Source: an uncultured Alphaproteobacteria bacterium
GTDB lineage: Bacteria > Pseudomonadota > Alphaproteobacteria > RF32 > CAG-239
Assembly (NCBI GenBank): GCA_910584385.1
Contig: CAJUAK010000004.1
Location: forward strand, 1 to 64,000
Direction: 5' to 3'
Length of the DNA stretch: 64,000 bases
In this document: positions 27,820-35,041 of the stretch, in pieces
Numbering within the stretch: the first letter of the stretch is position 1
Layout of the letters: every line of letters starts with the position of its first letter
Translations under genes and position numbers: made by a program
The notes under the pieces: model-generated
Told to the model about the DNA's origin: nothing
What the model saw: the letters and a program-made list of their open reading frames with translations, nothing else
Database searches by the model: none

Positions 27820-27980
27820 TTTTATGGTTTTATCATATATAGGCTATGGACTAGTACAAAGCAAAGATACGACACCTTCGTATTTTATGATATTGTTAAA
27901 ACCGTTTTTATAGAAGTCCGATAATTACATAAAACTCGTAAAATCAGAATATACATTAAGGAAATGACTTCGGTTTCTTG

Positions 27981-28008
27981 TTGACTTTTTGTCTAAATAC
28001 TGTAATTT
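27981..28008 (+). promoter_or_regulatory. likely promoter of the DUF1566-like gene
   Basis: TTGACT, 16-nt spacer, TAATTT preceded by TG. It is about 40 nt before the start codon. The rest of the 228-nt gap upstream holds nothing I can identify. Confidence 0.4.
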
Positions 28009-28047
28009 GAGAAAAAATATTTATTATTAATTCTAAATTTTATAATT

Positions 28048-28785
28048 ATGGATGAAGGAAAATTAGTTCAAATTCATACTCTTGCTCAAGATGCGGGATT
28101 ATCCGTTAAGGAGATAGATGAATATCTTACTCCTCTGTATAAGAAAGACCATTTAGAGAAAATTTATCATCTTTCTTGTGAAGCAGGGTTACCTCTTAAA
28201 AGTATCCTTGACTATCTTAAAGAAAAAGAAGGGGATTCTATGCTGCTTACTGATAAAGAGATACTTCCCGGCATGTTTGTGTATGAGGGCAATACGTTTG
28301 CTAAAGGGCTTATCAGCCATCGCAAAGTTAAGGCGATTATTTGCTATGTGCAGAATGGAATGGCTTATGCTATTTGCCCGGCAGAGGAAAAACTTCCATG
28401 GTCGAGTACTAAGTTGCCGGTAAAGACAACGCAAGGGATGAATGATGGGAGAGAAGCAACCCGAGAAATACTCAAAGCGGCTCAAGAAACAAACGGACAG
28501 GCTGAAGCGGCTCGATGGTGCCATGATTATGCGGAAAATGGTATAAAGCAAGGTGAAGCTTTTTTGCCGTCCACTTATGAACTGACAGAACTCTATTCTA
28601 ACATAGAAGCTGTTAATGCTTCTTTAAAAATGTTAGGCTCTCCTTTGCTTGACCATGGCATATGGACGTCTAACGAAGCTTATGAATCTTGCGCATGGTC
28701 CTGGCTTATGCAGTATAATACCGAGAACGGCGTCTATAAGTCAGAGAGTTATCCAGTTTGGCCGATGTTGACTATTAAGTTGTAA
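28048..28785 (+). CDS. DUF1566/Lcl-like protein with duplicated N-terminal helical motif
   Basis: A 245-aa protein without a signal peptide. The first 55 residues contain two copies of a helix-turn-helix-like pattern (LAQDAGLSVKEIDEYL and LSCEAGLPLKSILDYL). The C-terminal 80 residues resemble the DUF1566/Lcl fold common in Bacteroidetes and phages, with the typical LPS-Y-EL-LY run, a W-TSNEAYE segment and a closing WPMLTIKL strand. It has no Shine-Dalgarno before its ATG. These traits suggest recent transfer. Function unknown; a tail-fibre or surface-binding role is only a guess. Confidence 0.6.
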   Translation: MDEGKLVQIHTLAQDAGLSVKEIDEYLTPLYKKDHLEKIYHLSCEAGLPLKSILDYLKEKEGDSMLLTDKEILPGMFVYEGNTFAKGLISHRKVKAIICYVQNGMAYAICPAEEKLPWSSTKLPVKTTQGMNDGREATREILKAAQETNGQAEAARWCHDYAENGIKQGEAFLPSTYELTELYSNIEAVNASLKMLGSPLLDHGIWTSNEAYESCAWSWLMQYNTENGVYKSESYPVWPMLTIKL

Positions 28786-28800
28786 TTTTTATCTCTTTTT

Positions 28801-28836
28801 ATCCTTCGCAATATTAAATTGCGAAGGATTTTTTTT
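28801..28836 (+). terminator. intrinsic terminator
   Basis: A 12-bp perfect stem (28801-28812 with 28818-28829), 5-nt loop and a T-run, just after the DUF1566-like gene. Confidence 0.93.
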
Positions 28837-28937
28837 CAGGTTATCGGATTAATTACTATAAAAATTTCAAGGAGTTGAGTAAGCGGTTTAATTGTTTAAG
28901 GATAATCTTTCAAAGTAATCGATTTATTTTTACCTTA

Positions 28938-29316
28938 TTATAAGTGAAATTTTATGAAACAGAGGTCAAAATAAAAAGAAGTATGCTGGAAATATTCCAT
29001 AGCATCAAATTTTTTATTCTTCCCTTTCCGTTCTGCTTTTAATTTACAATCTATAAATTTAGCAAACTTATCTTGAAATAATGGGTAAAATAGAGTATAA
29101 TCAAACTACAATGTTATAATTGTAAATTATATCTCTCCACATTGGTAATTTATGAATGTTAACTTCTTTCTTTTGATACTCATTTCCATATATATTACTA
29201 ATATAGAGTGCGACATCAAATTTATTTTTGTACCAATTAACTATGGAAATAAAAGCTCTGAAGCTGCGTTGGCTCTGCTTTTTTGATTTTATTTTCTGTT
29301 TTTTTCGCATAAACAA
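28938..29316 (-). pseudogene. frameshifted relic of an unknown gene
   Basis: On the minus strand a frame from 29316 (basic N-terminus, then FISIVNWYKNKFDVALYISN) stops at 29101. One base out of frame, a coding-like stretch continues as FDYTLFYPLFQDKFAKF and on to a stop at 28938-28940. Composition and aromatic spacing look continuous across the shift, as if one base had been gained near 29104. The upstream part falls in a 285-bp tandem repeat. I do not recognise the family. A pair of short unrelated ORFs is the alternative reading. Confidence 0.35.
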
Positions 29317-29760
29317 TTCTCCAACATTTTCTTTCTAGAATTGTCTGCTTATTCGGATTTGATAAAATAAATTTCCAAATAGTATATTTTTTGCGTACTT
29401 TTGAGATTTTTCGACGTATATATAAAGAAAAGCCAACCTTTAACATAGCGATGTCAAAGGTTAATCAATATCCATTATATTACTAATATAGAGTGCGACA
29501 TCAAATTTATTTTTGTACCAATTAACTATGGAAATAAAAGCTCTGAAGCTGCGTTGGCTCTGCTTTTTTGATTTTATTTTCTGTTTTTTTCGCATAAACA
29601 ATTCTCCAACATTTTCTTTCTAGAATTGTCTGCTTATTCGGATTTGATAAAATAATTTTCCAAATAGTATATTTTTTGCGTACTTTTGAGATTTTGCGAT
29701 GTATATATAAAGAAAAGCCAACCTTTAACATAGCGCTGTCAAAGGTTAATCAATATCCAT
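29191..29760. repeat. two tandem copies of a 285-bp unit
   Basis: Copy 1 spans 29191-29475 and copy 2 spans 29476-29760, in direct head-to-tail contact, with only about five differences. Each unit has a conserved minus-strand frame of 69 codons (starts near 29446 and 29731) encoding a very basic peptide. Each also holds a hairpin-forming AACCTTT/AAAGGTT pair at its right end and a TTTTTTGCGTAC motif (29387 and 29672). The near identity implies a recent duplication. The unit length is a multiple of three. Confidence 0.9.
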
Positions 29761-29947
29761 TAAGAGACATCGATGTCATTAAATCATAAAAGACCATTTT
29801 AACCTGATGTTATATGTTGACGATAGGTTTCCAACTTCTCGGCAAAAGAGAAAAGAAGTTAAAAATATTCCTACTGAAAACGCAAAGAACCATTTTAAGG
29901 CTCGCACGTAAAGGCCTCTTTCAATTTTGACTAGTCATTTTTAAGCC

Positions 29948-30048
29948 TAACCGGTACGGGCTGGTAGGTAGGTGTATCCCGGCCGGAGAGTATAGGAGCG
30001 GCGACTAGCAGGTCAGAGCTGGTCGGTCGGGACGGTAACCTCTGCTAA
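29948..30048. ncRNA. GC-rich island, candidate structured RNA of unknown class
   Basis: About 100 nt of clearly higher GC in otherwise very AT-rich DNA. Possible helices: CCGG and GGG (29951-29960) with CCC and CCGG (29978-29986), or alternatively GGCTGG with CCGGCC; and AGC-AGGT (30007-30013) with ACCT-CT-GCT (30038-30046). A 13-nt near-repeat, GCTGGTnGGTnGG, occurs at 29960 and 30018. No long open frame covers it. It matches no conserved core I know (tmRNA, SRP, RNase P, 6S, group I/II intron). Strand and boundaries are uncertain. Confidence 0.35.
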
Positions 30049-30108
30049 AATTTACAAAGGTTGGAGAAAAATTTAGTAGAGTGTCATAAAAACATACTTC
30101 TATAATGT

Positions 30109-30285
30109 ATGAGTGATACATTTAAGAAAATAAAAGAAGAATTGTCTGTTTATTATCCCGATGTTACGGATGATGAATTAGAAACTATGACTAAAAACCT
30201 GATTAAATATTTTACACTTTCAGTCAAGGCTGTTCATGAAGCCAAGAAAGCTGAAACTCCATTAAATGACATTGATGACAGTTAA
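30109..30285 (+). CDS. small acidic protein, 58 aa
   Basis: An ATG-started frame encoding 58 residues with a strongly coding-like, amphipathic helical composition (KKIKEEL, then YYPDVTDDELETMTKNLIKYF). It has no signal peptide or membrane segment. There is no Shine-Dalgarno; a TATAAT hexamer ends 3 nt before the ATG, so the expression signal is unclear. It lies between the GC-rich island and a convergent membrane protein gene, which it overlaps by 4 nt. Function unknown. Confidence 0.5.
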   Translation: MSDTFKKIKEELSVYYPDVTDDELETMTKNLIKYFTLSVKAVHEAKKAETPLNDIDDS

Positions 30286-30719
30286 TCAGATGACTTTTGA
30301 GTTCTGCTTTTTTTTAAGTTCCAATAAGTTGCAAGAATCAAAGCAAAACATAAAATTATCCAATATATATAGCTTATGATTGGTACATACTCTAAAGGCA
30401 CGGCAGGGAGTTCTGTTCCGTTATATTCCGCCTCAGTTGCTTTATAGCCATAAACAATTCCGGGCAGCGTAATGAAAATAATCTCAAAATATTGAACGAT
30501 GCCCAGTCCGAGTAAATAATTACTGCTTTTTGTAAATTTGTTTTGAAAACAAATTAAAAAATTATATTTTCTTTTGATGCATAACACTATCAACATAATT
30601 ACAAAGGTAACAAAAGATATTATATTAAATAAAGCACTTCCCAAACTTAAAGAAGATAAAAAGGAGATAATAAAGTAAAATCCACCTAAGATTAAAACTT
30701 GCTGACCAAAAGTTTTCAT
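30282..30719 (-). CDS. small integral membrane protein
   Basis: A 145-aa protein with four predicted transmembrane helices (about residues 8-28, 32-52, 72-92 and 110-135) and a basic C-terminal tail. The ATG at 30719 was chosen because GAGGAG lies 9 nt upstream; a longer TTG start would place that site inside the coding region. No known family is recognised. It may be expressed with the 81-aa gene 47 nt upstream on the same strand. Its place in an integrated element makes an immunity, exclusion or membrane-accessory role conceivable but unproven. Confidence 0.6.
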   Translation of the reverse strand: MKTFGQQVLILGGFYFIISFLSSLSLGSALFNIISFVTFVIMLIVLCIKRKYNFLICFQNKFTKSSNYLLGLGIVQYFEIIFITLPGIVYGYKATEAEYNGTELPAVPLEYVPIISYIYWIILCFALILATYWNLKKSRTQKSSD

Positions 30720-30766
30720 AAAGATTATCTCCTCACTCAATAGTTCAATTCATAAAATTAAAACAT

Positions 30767-31012
30767 CTATTTTTTGCGTTTGCAAGTATTTTCGTATGTT
30801 TTTTGAGCCACAAATCCTATTTTGCCAAGATTAAAACCTGTATTCCAGTTTTTTACAATAGGAATTTTTCCAGCAACAAAATCCGCAGCCATATTCCCTG
30901 TTTTTGCAGGATTTTTGGCATTTGACATTTTATATACTTTAACTGCTTGGCGTATAACTCCAGATGGTGAGCAATCTCCAACATACTTTGATTTACTTGT
31001 TTTTGTAGGCAT
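30767..31012 (-). CDS. small basic protein, 81 aa
   Basis: Start at 31012 chosen because AAAGGAAAT precedes it at the usual distance; ten codons of in-frame sequence upstream would overlap that site. The protein is Lys/Asn-rich, with PTKTSKSKY at the N-terminus and a hydrophobic-aromatic stretch (FVAGKIPIVKNWNTGFN) in the middle. It lacks a membrane helix or known motif. It is read in the same direction as the membrane protein gene. Function unknown. Confidence 0.5.
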   Translation of the reverse strand: MPTKTSKSKYVGDCSPSGVIRQAVKVYKMSNAKNPAKTGNMAADFVAGKIPIVKNWNTGFNLGKIGFVAQKTYENTCKRKK

Positions 31013-31323
31013 TTTAATTTCCTTTCCAATAAAAATTAACACAATGATAGCGCTATCGTTTTTATATATAGGTAGAACAATATATTAATATCAAGAGTAT
31101 TTTATGATAAAAATATACTTTTAGTTGTTTTTAATAAAATAAATAGCATAGTTGACACTAAATCATAAAACCAACCTTATTTATTTTGTAGATGAGGTTA
31201 GTAGATTGAAATATCAGTAAAATATTAGCAAAAAAGTTACAAAATCATTCATTTTTTTGCGTACAATCCCAAAACAACACGACATAATAACATTATCGGA
31301 CTAAATTTAAGGAGTAATTTATT
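31013..31323. other. 311-nt intergenic region before the recombinase
   Basis: No gene is supported here. It contains an 8-bp stem with an 11-nt loop (31173-31180 with 31192-31199), a TTGACA hexamer at 31152 without a good partner, and two 12-mers also found on the far side of the element: TAAATCATAAAA (31159, also 29780) and TTTTTTGCGTAC (31253, also 29387 and 29672). It probably holds the promoter of the recombinase gene and may hold binding sites for element proteins. Confidence 0.4.
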
Positions 31324-32904
31324 ATGTCAAAAAAGAATAAATATCAAAATATCGCAGATGAAGAGTGTAAACAGGCTGTTATTTTTGCCCGAGTGTCATC
31401 GGAAGAGCAGAAAAAAGGCGCTTCTATTGACGCACAAATCAAAACGGTTGTTGACTATTGCGACAATCACAAATTTAAGATTTTAGAAACATTCTCTATT
31501 GTTGAAAGCTCAACCAATGGCGGTCGCAAAAAATTTTATGAGATGTTGGATTTTGTGAAATTGCAAAAGCATAAAACAGCCATAGTTGTAAATTGCGTTG
31601 ACAGGTTACAGCGAGGATATAAAGAATGTGTTGAGCTTGATTTACTTAGAGAACAAGGTCGAATTGAAATACATTTTTACAAAGAAAGCTTAATAGTCAC
31701 CAAAGACAGCAATTCCTCAGATATTATGCGTTGGGACATAGGTGTTTTTTCAGCTAAAACTTATGTCGGGTCATTAAGAGATAATGTCATCAGAAGTCAG
31801 GAATATAAAAGAGAACAAGGACAATGGCAATCTTGTGCTCCGGTCGGTTATTTAAATGTACCAAAAACCAAAACATCTCCTGCTGATATAATTATAGATG
31901 AAGAAAGAGCACCCAAGGTTAAAAGGCTTTTTGAAGAATATGCGAAAGGCGGCAGGACACTTCAAGATATTACCAATTTAGCCAGAACGCTGGGTTTATG
32001 CTCAAAAATGTGTACAGTCAATAAAACAATCAGCAGAGCTCAGGTACAAAATATTCTTAAAAATACTTTCTATATCGGATATTTCACACAAAAAGGCAAA
32101 GTTTATAAGCATAATTATCCGCTTTTTATTGATGAAGATTTATTCCGCATTGTTCAGGACACAATGGAAGGCAGGAAACGTGCACCGAGTAAGTTGTACT
32201 ATGGCGATAAGCAATATGTCTTTACCGGTTTAGTCAAATGCGGATGTTGCGGCAGTTTAATGACTTGTGAAACCAAAGTAAAAGATGAGAAACATGCTTA
32301 TAATTACTTAAAATGCAATAAATTACGTTCAAAATGCTCGCAAAAACCAATCAATGAAGCTAAAATCTTGAAACAGTTGGAACAGGAATTATCGTTACCT
32401 CTTGCCGTTAGTGACGATATGTTAAAAAATATCAAGTCAGAAGTCAAAAAGCAGCTTAAAGAGGAAAGAGTAAATACTGCGACTCTCAAACGGAATATTA
32501 CTATTAAGATAAATCAATTAGACGAACAACTCAAAACCTTGTTTCGCGGTTATATTCAAGGCAAATGTGATGAGAAAATGTATAATGAACTCAAAACTGA
32601 AATTGAACTTGAAAAAGAAAAATTACAAAAAGATATGGACAGATACCTTGAAATTGATGATGAAACCGATGAAACCTTGGCAAATATCGCTGAAATCGCT
32701 GCAAATGTTGGAAAATTTCTAAAAAGTCCGATTATTTCGCAAAAAAGAGATATTTTAAATTTAATCTTATCGGACTGCAAAACGGAAGGAAAAAATATTT
32801 GTTTTTCAATAACTAAACCGTTTGATAAGCTGCTAAAAACGCCTGAAATTAACAAATGGTGCCGCTGGCAAGAATCGGACTTGCGACCCCGTCATTACCA
32901 ATGA
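31324..32904 (+). CDS. large serine recombinase (element integrase)
   Basis: A 526-aa site-specific recombinase. An N-terminal resolvase domain has the nucleophile Ser25 in FARVSSEEQ. A Recombinase domain follows (about 165-275, with PVGYLNVPK), then a zinc ribbon (CGCCG and a later CNKLRSKC, about 303-340) and a coiled-coil region (about 375-450). A good ribosome site (AAGGAG) precedes the ATG. The last 16 codons run antisense through the tRNA-Thr gene, so its natural C-terminus is set by the integration site. It is almost certainly the integrase of the element to its left. Confidence 0.93.
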   Translation: MSKKNKYQNIADEECKQAVIFARVSSEEQKKGASIDAQIKTVVDYCDNHKFKILETFSIVESSTNGGRKKFYEMLDFVKLQKHKTAIVVNCVDRLQRGYKECVELDLLREQGRIEIHFYKESLIVTKDSNSSDIMRWDIGVFSAKTYVGSLRDNVIRSQEYKREQGQWQSCAPVGYLNVPKTKTSPADIIIDEERAPKVKRLFEEYAKGGRTLQDITNLARTLGLCSKMCTVNKTISRAQVQNILKNTFYIGYFTQKGKVYKHNYPLFIDEDLFRIVQDTMEGRKRAPSKLYYGDKQYVFTGLVKCGCCGSLMTCETKVKDEKHAYNYLKCNKLRSKCSQKPINEAKILKQLEQELSLPLAVSDDMLKNIKSEVKKQLKEERVNTATLKRNITIKINQLDEQLKTLFRGYIQGKCDEKMYNELKTEIELEKEKLQKDMDRYLEIDDETDETLANIAEIAANVGKFLKSPIISQKRDILNLILSDCKTEGKNICFSITKPFDKLLKTPEINKWCRWQESDLRPRHYQ

Positions 32905-32931
32905 CGTGCTCTACCACTGAGCTACAACGGC
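32857..32931 (-). tRNA. tRNA-Thr (GGT)
   Basis: Full cloverleaf on the minus strand. The acceptor GCCGTTG pairs with CAGCGGC with one G-U, D arm GCTC/GAGC, anticodon stem CGTCA/TGACG with loop ATTGGTAAT placing GGT at the anticodon, T arm with TTCGAT-type loop variant, discriminator A, and an encoded CCA (32857-32859). Its 3' end faces the serine recombinase, whose coding region overlaps it by 48 nt on the opposite strand. Confidence 0.95.
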
Positions 32932-32943
32932 ATAACCGAGATG

Positions 32944-32972
32944 AACATACAAAGCATTAATTTAAAAATCAA
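32944..32972 (-). promoter_or_regulatory. promoter of tRNA-Thr
   Basis: On the minus strand TTGATT, 17 nt, TATGTT, with the predicted start about 6 nt before the mature tRNA 5' end. Confidence 0.6.
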
Positions 32973-33012
32973 GCATAATTTTGCTTATTTTACACTTTTT
33001 TTTAATAAAAAA

Positions 33013-33046
33013 GCCCTAAAGTAAAGGCAAATTACTTTAGGAAGGC
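33013..33046. promoter_or_regulatory. hairpin masking the ribosome site of the small gene before murA; minus-strand terminator
   Basis: A perfect 10-bp stem, CCTAAAGTAA (33015-33024) with TTACTTTAGG (33032-33041), 7-nt loop. The right arm contains part of the AGGAAGG ribosome site (33039-33045) of the gene starting at 33052, so folding would block initiation. Read on the minus strand, the same hairpin is followed by GCTTTTTTATT and is a good intrinsic terminator. Confidence 0.6.
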
Positions 33047-33051
33047 ATTTC

Positions 33052-33204
33052 ATGACTCAAAAACCCAATCCCCGGCGTTCGGATGTCCGTTTTGAAAAAG
33101 AGGCAAAGGCTCTGCGGAAAAATCTGGAAAAACGCAAAAAGCAGCAGGAAGCACGTGAAGAATTAAAAAAACAGACAAAGGAGAAAGCCCATGGACAAGA
33201 TTAA
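33052..33204 (+). CDS. small charged protein overlapping murA, 50 aa
   Basis: A 50-codon frame with a strong ribosome site (AGGAAGG, 6 nt spacing). It encodes a highly charged, probably all-helical peptide (about half Lys, Arg and Glu; for example KALRKNLEKRKKQQE). Its last 14 nt overlap the start of murA, and GGAG for murA lies within it, so translation is probably coupled. Not a family I can name. Confidence 0.6.
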   Translation: MTQKPNPRRSDVRFEKEAKALRKNLEKRKKQQEAREELKKQTKEKAHGQD

Positions 33205-34489
33205 AATTAACGGCGGTCGCCAGCTGAACGGCAAAATTTTTATCAGCGGTGCAAAGAATGCGGCGCTCCCGCTCATCTGTGCCAGTTTGCTAACAGATGA
33301 AACCGTTACGTTGACCAATATGCCGATGCTGTCTGATATTAAGGCAATGAATGCCCTTCTTGAACAACTCGGAACCCAGATTGACGTTTTTGATGATTTT
33401 GTTGACGGGCACGAAACCAAAACTTATTCATACCGCACCAAAGAGGCAACCAGCCTGGTTGCCCCCTATGATTATGTACGTAAAATGCGTGCTTCTTACT
33501 ATGTTTTAGGGCCTCTGCTTGCAAGATACGGGCATGTTGAAGTGTCTCTGCCGGGAGGTTGTGCTATTGGAGCGCGTCCGATGGATATTCATTTAAGTGC
33601 TTTAGAACAGATGGGCGCTAAAATCGAAATTAAAAACGGTTATATCGTGGCGGATATCCAAGGGCGCTTGCAAGGTGCGAATATCATTTTCCACACGGCA
33701 TCTGTCGGAGCAACCTGTAATATCATGATGGCGGCAACGCTTGCCGAAGGGATTACCAAAATTGAAAATGCAGCCAAAGAACCCGAAATTGGAGATCTGG
33801 CAGAGCTTTTGATTGCGATGGGTGCTAAAATCAGCGGCATTGGAACATCTAATCTGGTTATTGAAGGCGTTAAAAAATTGCACGGTGCCGCGCATAAGGT
33901 GATTGCTGACCGGATTGAAGCCGGTTCTTATGCTGTTGCAGCGGCAATGACGCATGGCAGGATTGAACTGATAAACGCCCAAGCAGATACGCTGGCATCG
34001 CCAATAAAAATTTTACGGGATTGCGGTGTTAAGGTTGAAGAAAAGGAAAACAGCCTGGTAGTGGATGCAACGCAGGCACACCTTGTCGGACAAGATGTCA
34101 TGACGGATTATTATCCGGGATTCCCGACAGACCTTCAGGCGCAATTTATGGCGTTGATGATGATTGCCGAAGGGGCGTCCATGGTAACCGAAACAATCTG
34201 GGAAAACCGTTTTATGCATGTGCCCGAACTGTTGCGCATGGGTGCAAATATTAATGTTCACGGGCATGCTTCCGCCATTGTCAGGGGTGTAAAAAAACTT
34301 TCGGCGGCACCTGTTATGGCAACTGATTTACGCGCTTCTTTTGCCCTTGTTCTGGCCGGGTTAGTGGCAGAAGGGGAGACAACGGTTAACCGCGTATACC
34401 ACTTAGACAGGGGATATGAACATTTGGAGGAAAAGCTCAAAGCGGTCGGTGCTGATATCCGCCGTGTCAAAGAAGATGATGAGGAATAA
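33191..34489 (+). CDS. murA: UDP-N-acetylglucosamine 1-carboxyvinyltransferase MurA
   Basis: Transfers enolpyruvate from PEP to UDP-GlcNAc, the first committed step of peptidoglycan synthesis, in the cytosol. It is 432 aa, slightly over the usual length of about 420. Lys22 lies in SGAKNAALPL, and the PEP-binding Cys (fosfomycin target) is in PGGCAIGARPMD. The internal repeat of the EPSP-synthase fold is clear, ending with the conserved LDRGYEHLEEKL segment. An insertion near residues 65-75 accounts for the extra length. Confidence 0.97.
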   Translation: MDKIKINGGRQLNGKIFISGAKNAALPLICASLLTDETVTLTNMPMLSDIKAMNALLEQLGTQIDVFDDFVDGHETKTYSYRTKEATSLVAPYDYVRKMRASYYVLGPLLARYGHVEVSLPGGCAIGARPMDIHLSALEQMGAKIEIKNGYIVADIQGRLQGANIIFHTASVGATCNIMMAATLAEGITKIENAAKEPEIGDLAELLIAMGAKISGIGTSNLVIEGVKKLHGAAHKVIADRIEAGSYAVAAAMTHGRIELINAQADTLASPIKILRDCGVKVEEKENSLVVDATQAHLVGQDVMTDYYPGFPTDLQAQFMALMMIAEGASMVTETIWENRFMHVPELLRMGANINVHGHASAIVRGVKKLSAAPVMATDLRASFALVLAGLVAEGETTVNRVYHLDRGYEHLEEKLKAVGADIRRVKEDDEE

Positions 34490-34502
34490 ATGTTGTTGTA
34501 AA

Positions 34503-34531
34503 TTGACTTTTACGCAAATACGTTATATATC
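34503..34531 (+). promoter_or_regulatory. promoter of the META-domain lipoprotein gene
   Basis: TTGACT and TATATC separated by 17 nt, 33 nt before the ATG. Confidence 0.45.
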
Positions 34532-34563
34532 ATGAAAAGTATATATTTTTGAGGAGATTCGGG

Positions 34564-34986
34564 ATGAAAAAATTTTTAACGCTTTTTGCTGCGGTTTTGG
34601 CACTGAGCAGCTGTTTTAAGAGCGATACATTTAAAGGCAAAGAATATAAGCTGTTGAATACGGATGGCAAGATTCTGATTACATTGGGTTTTGACAAAGA
34701 TGAAAACCGTTTCTTCGGCAGCGTTGTAAACCGTTATTTCGGAACTTATACGGTTGATGGCGATAAAATCAGCTTGGAAACAGCCGGTTCGACAATGATG
34801 GCCGGACCTGAAACGGAAATGATGGTTGAACAGCAATATCTTGATGTTTTGCCGACAGTACAGACTTTTGCTTTTGATGATGGCAAGCTGGTTCTGACGA
34901 CAGACAAAGATGAAATTTTGACATTTGAAGAAATTACGGTAGAAGAAAAAGCTGAAGCGGTTGCGGAAGAGGAAGCTGCCGAATAA
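34564..34986 (+). CDS. META-domain (HslJ-like) lipoprotein
   Basis: Start at 34564, 7 nt after GAGGAG; the upstream TTG in frame would include that site. The 140-aa product has a lipobox LSSC (Cys about 17) and then a single META/DUF306-like beta domain: residues about 25-120 show the pattern of a G-x-Y strand pair (FFGSVVNRYFGTYTVDG), a MAGPETEMMVEQQYLDVL helix and a final LTTDKDEILTFE strand. The last 20 residues are almost entirely Glu and Ala. HslJ-type proteins are linked to envelope stress and novobiocin resistance in E. coli. Domain call is by pattern. Confidence 0.75.
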   Translation: MKKFLTLFAAVLALSSCFKSDTFKGKEYKLLNTDGKILITLGFDKDENRFFGSVVNRYFGTYTVDGDKISLETAGSTMMAGPETEMMVEQQYLDVLPTVQTFAFDDGKLVLTTDKDEILTFEEITVEEKAEAVAEEEAAE

Positions 34987-35003
34987 CTTTATAAATGGAT
35001 AAA

Positions 35004-35036
35004 AAACAACGCTGGTTTTGCCAGCGTTGTTTTTTT
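35004..35036. terminator. bidirectional terminator between the META lipoprotein gene and trpS
   Basis: A 12-bp perfect stem (35004-35015 with 35021-35032), 5-nt loop, flanked by A and T runs on both sides. Confidence 0.95.
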
Positions 35037-35041
35037 GTGTG

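Noticed and set aside
29237..29731. Two 69-codon basic frames in the tandem repeat as genes
   Set aside because: Start codons lie in a hairpin without a ribosome site and overlap another frame; kept only as a remark on the repeat.
29935..30060. tmRNA, SRP RNA, RNase P RNA, 6S RNA or group I/II intron as identity of the GC-rich island
   Set aside because: None of the conserved core sequences of these classes is present.
25405..32856. Second copy of the tRNA-Thr 3' end marking the left border of the element
   Set aside because: I searched by eye for segments such as GCCGCTGGCA and AAGAATCGGAC and found none; a very short core could still exist.
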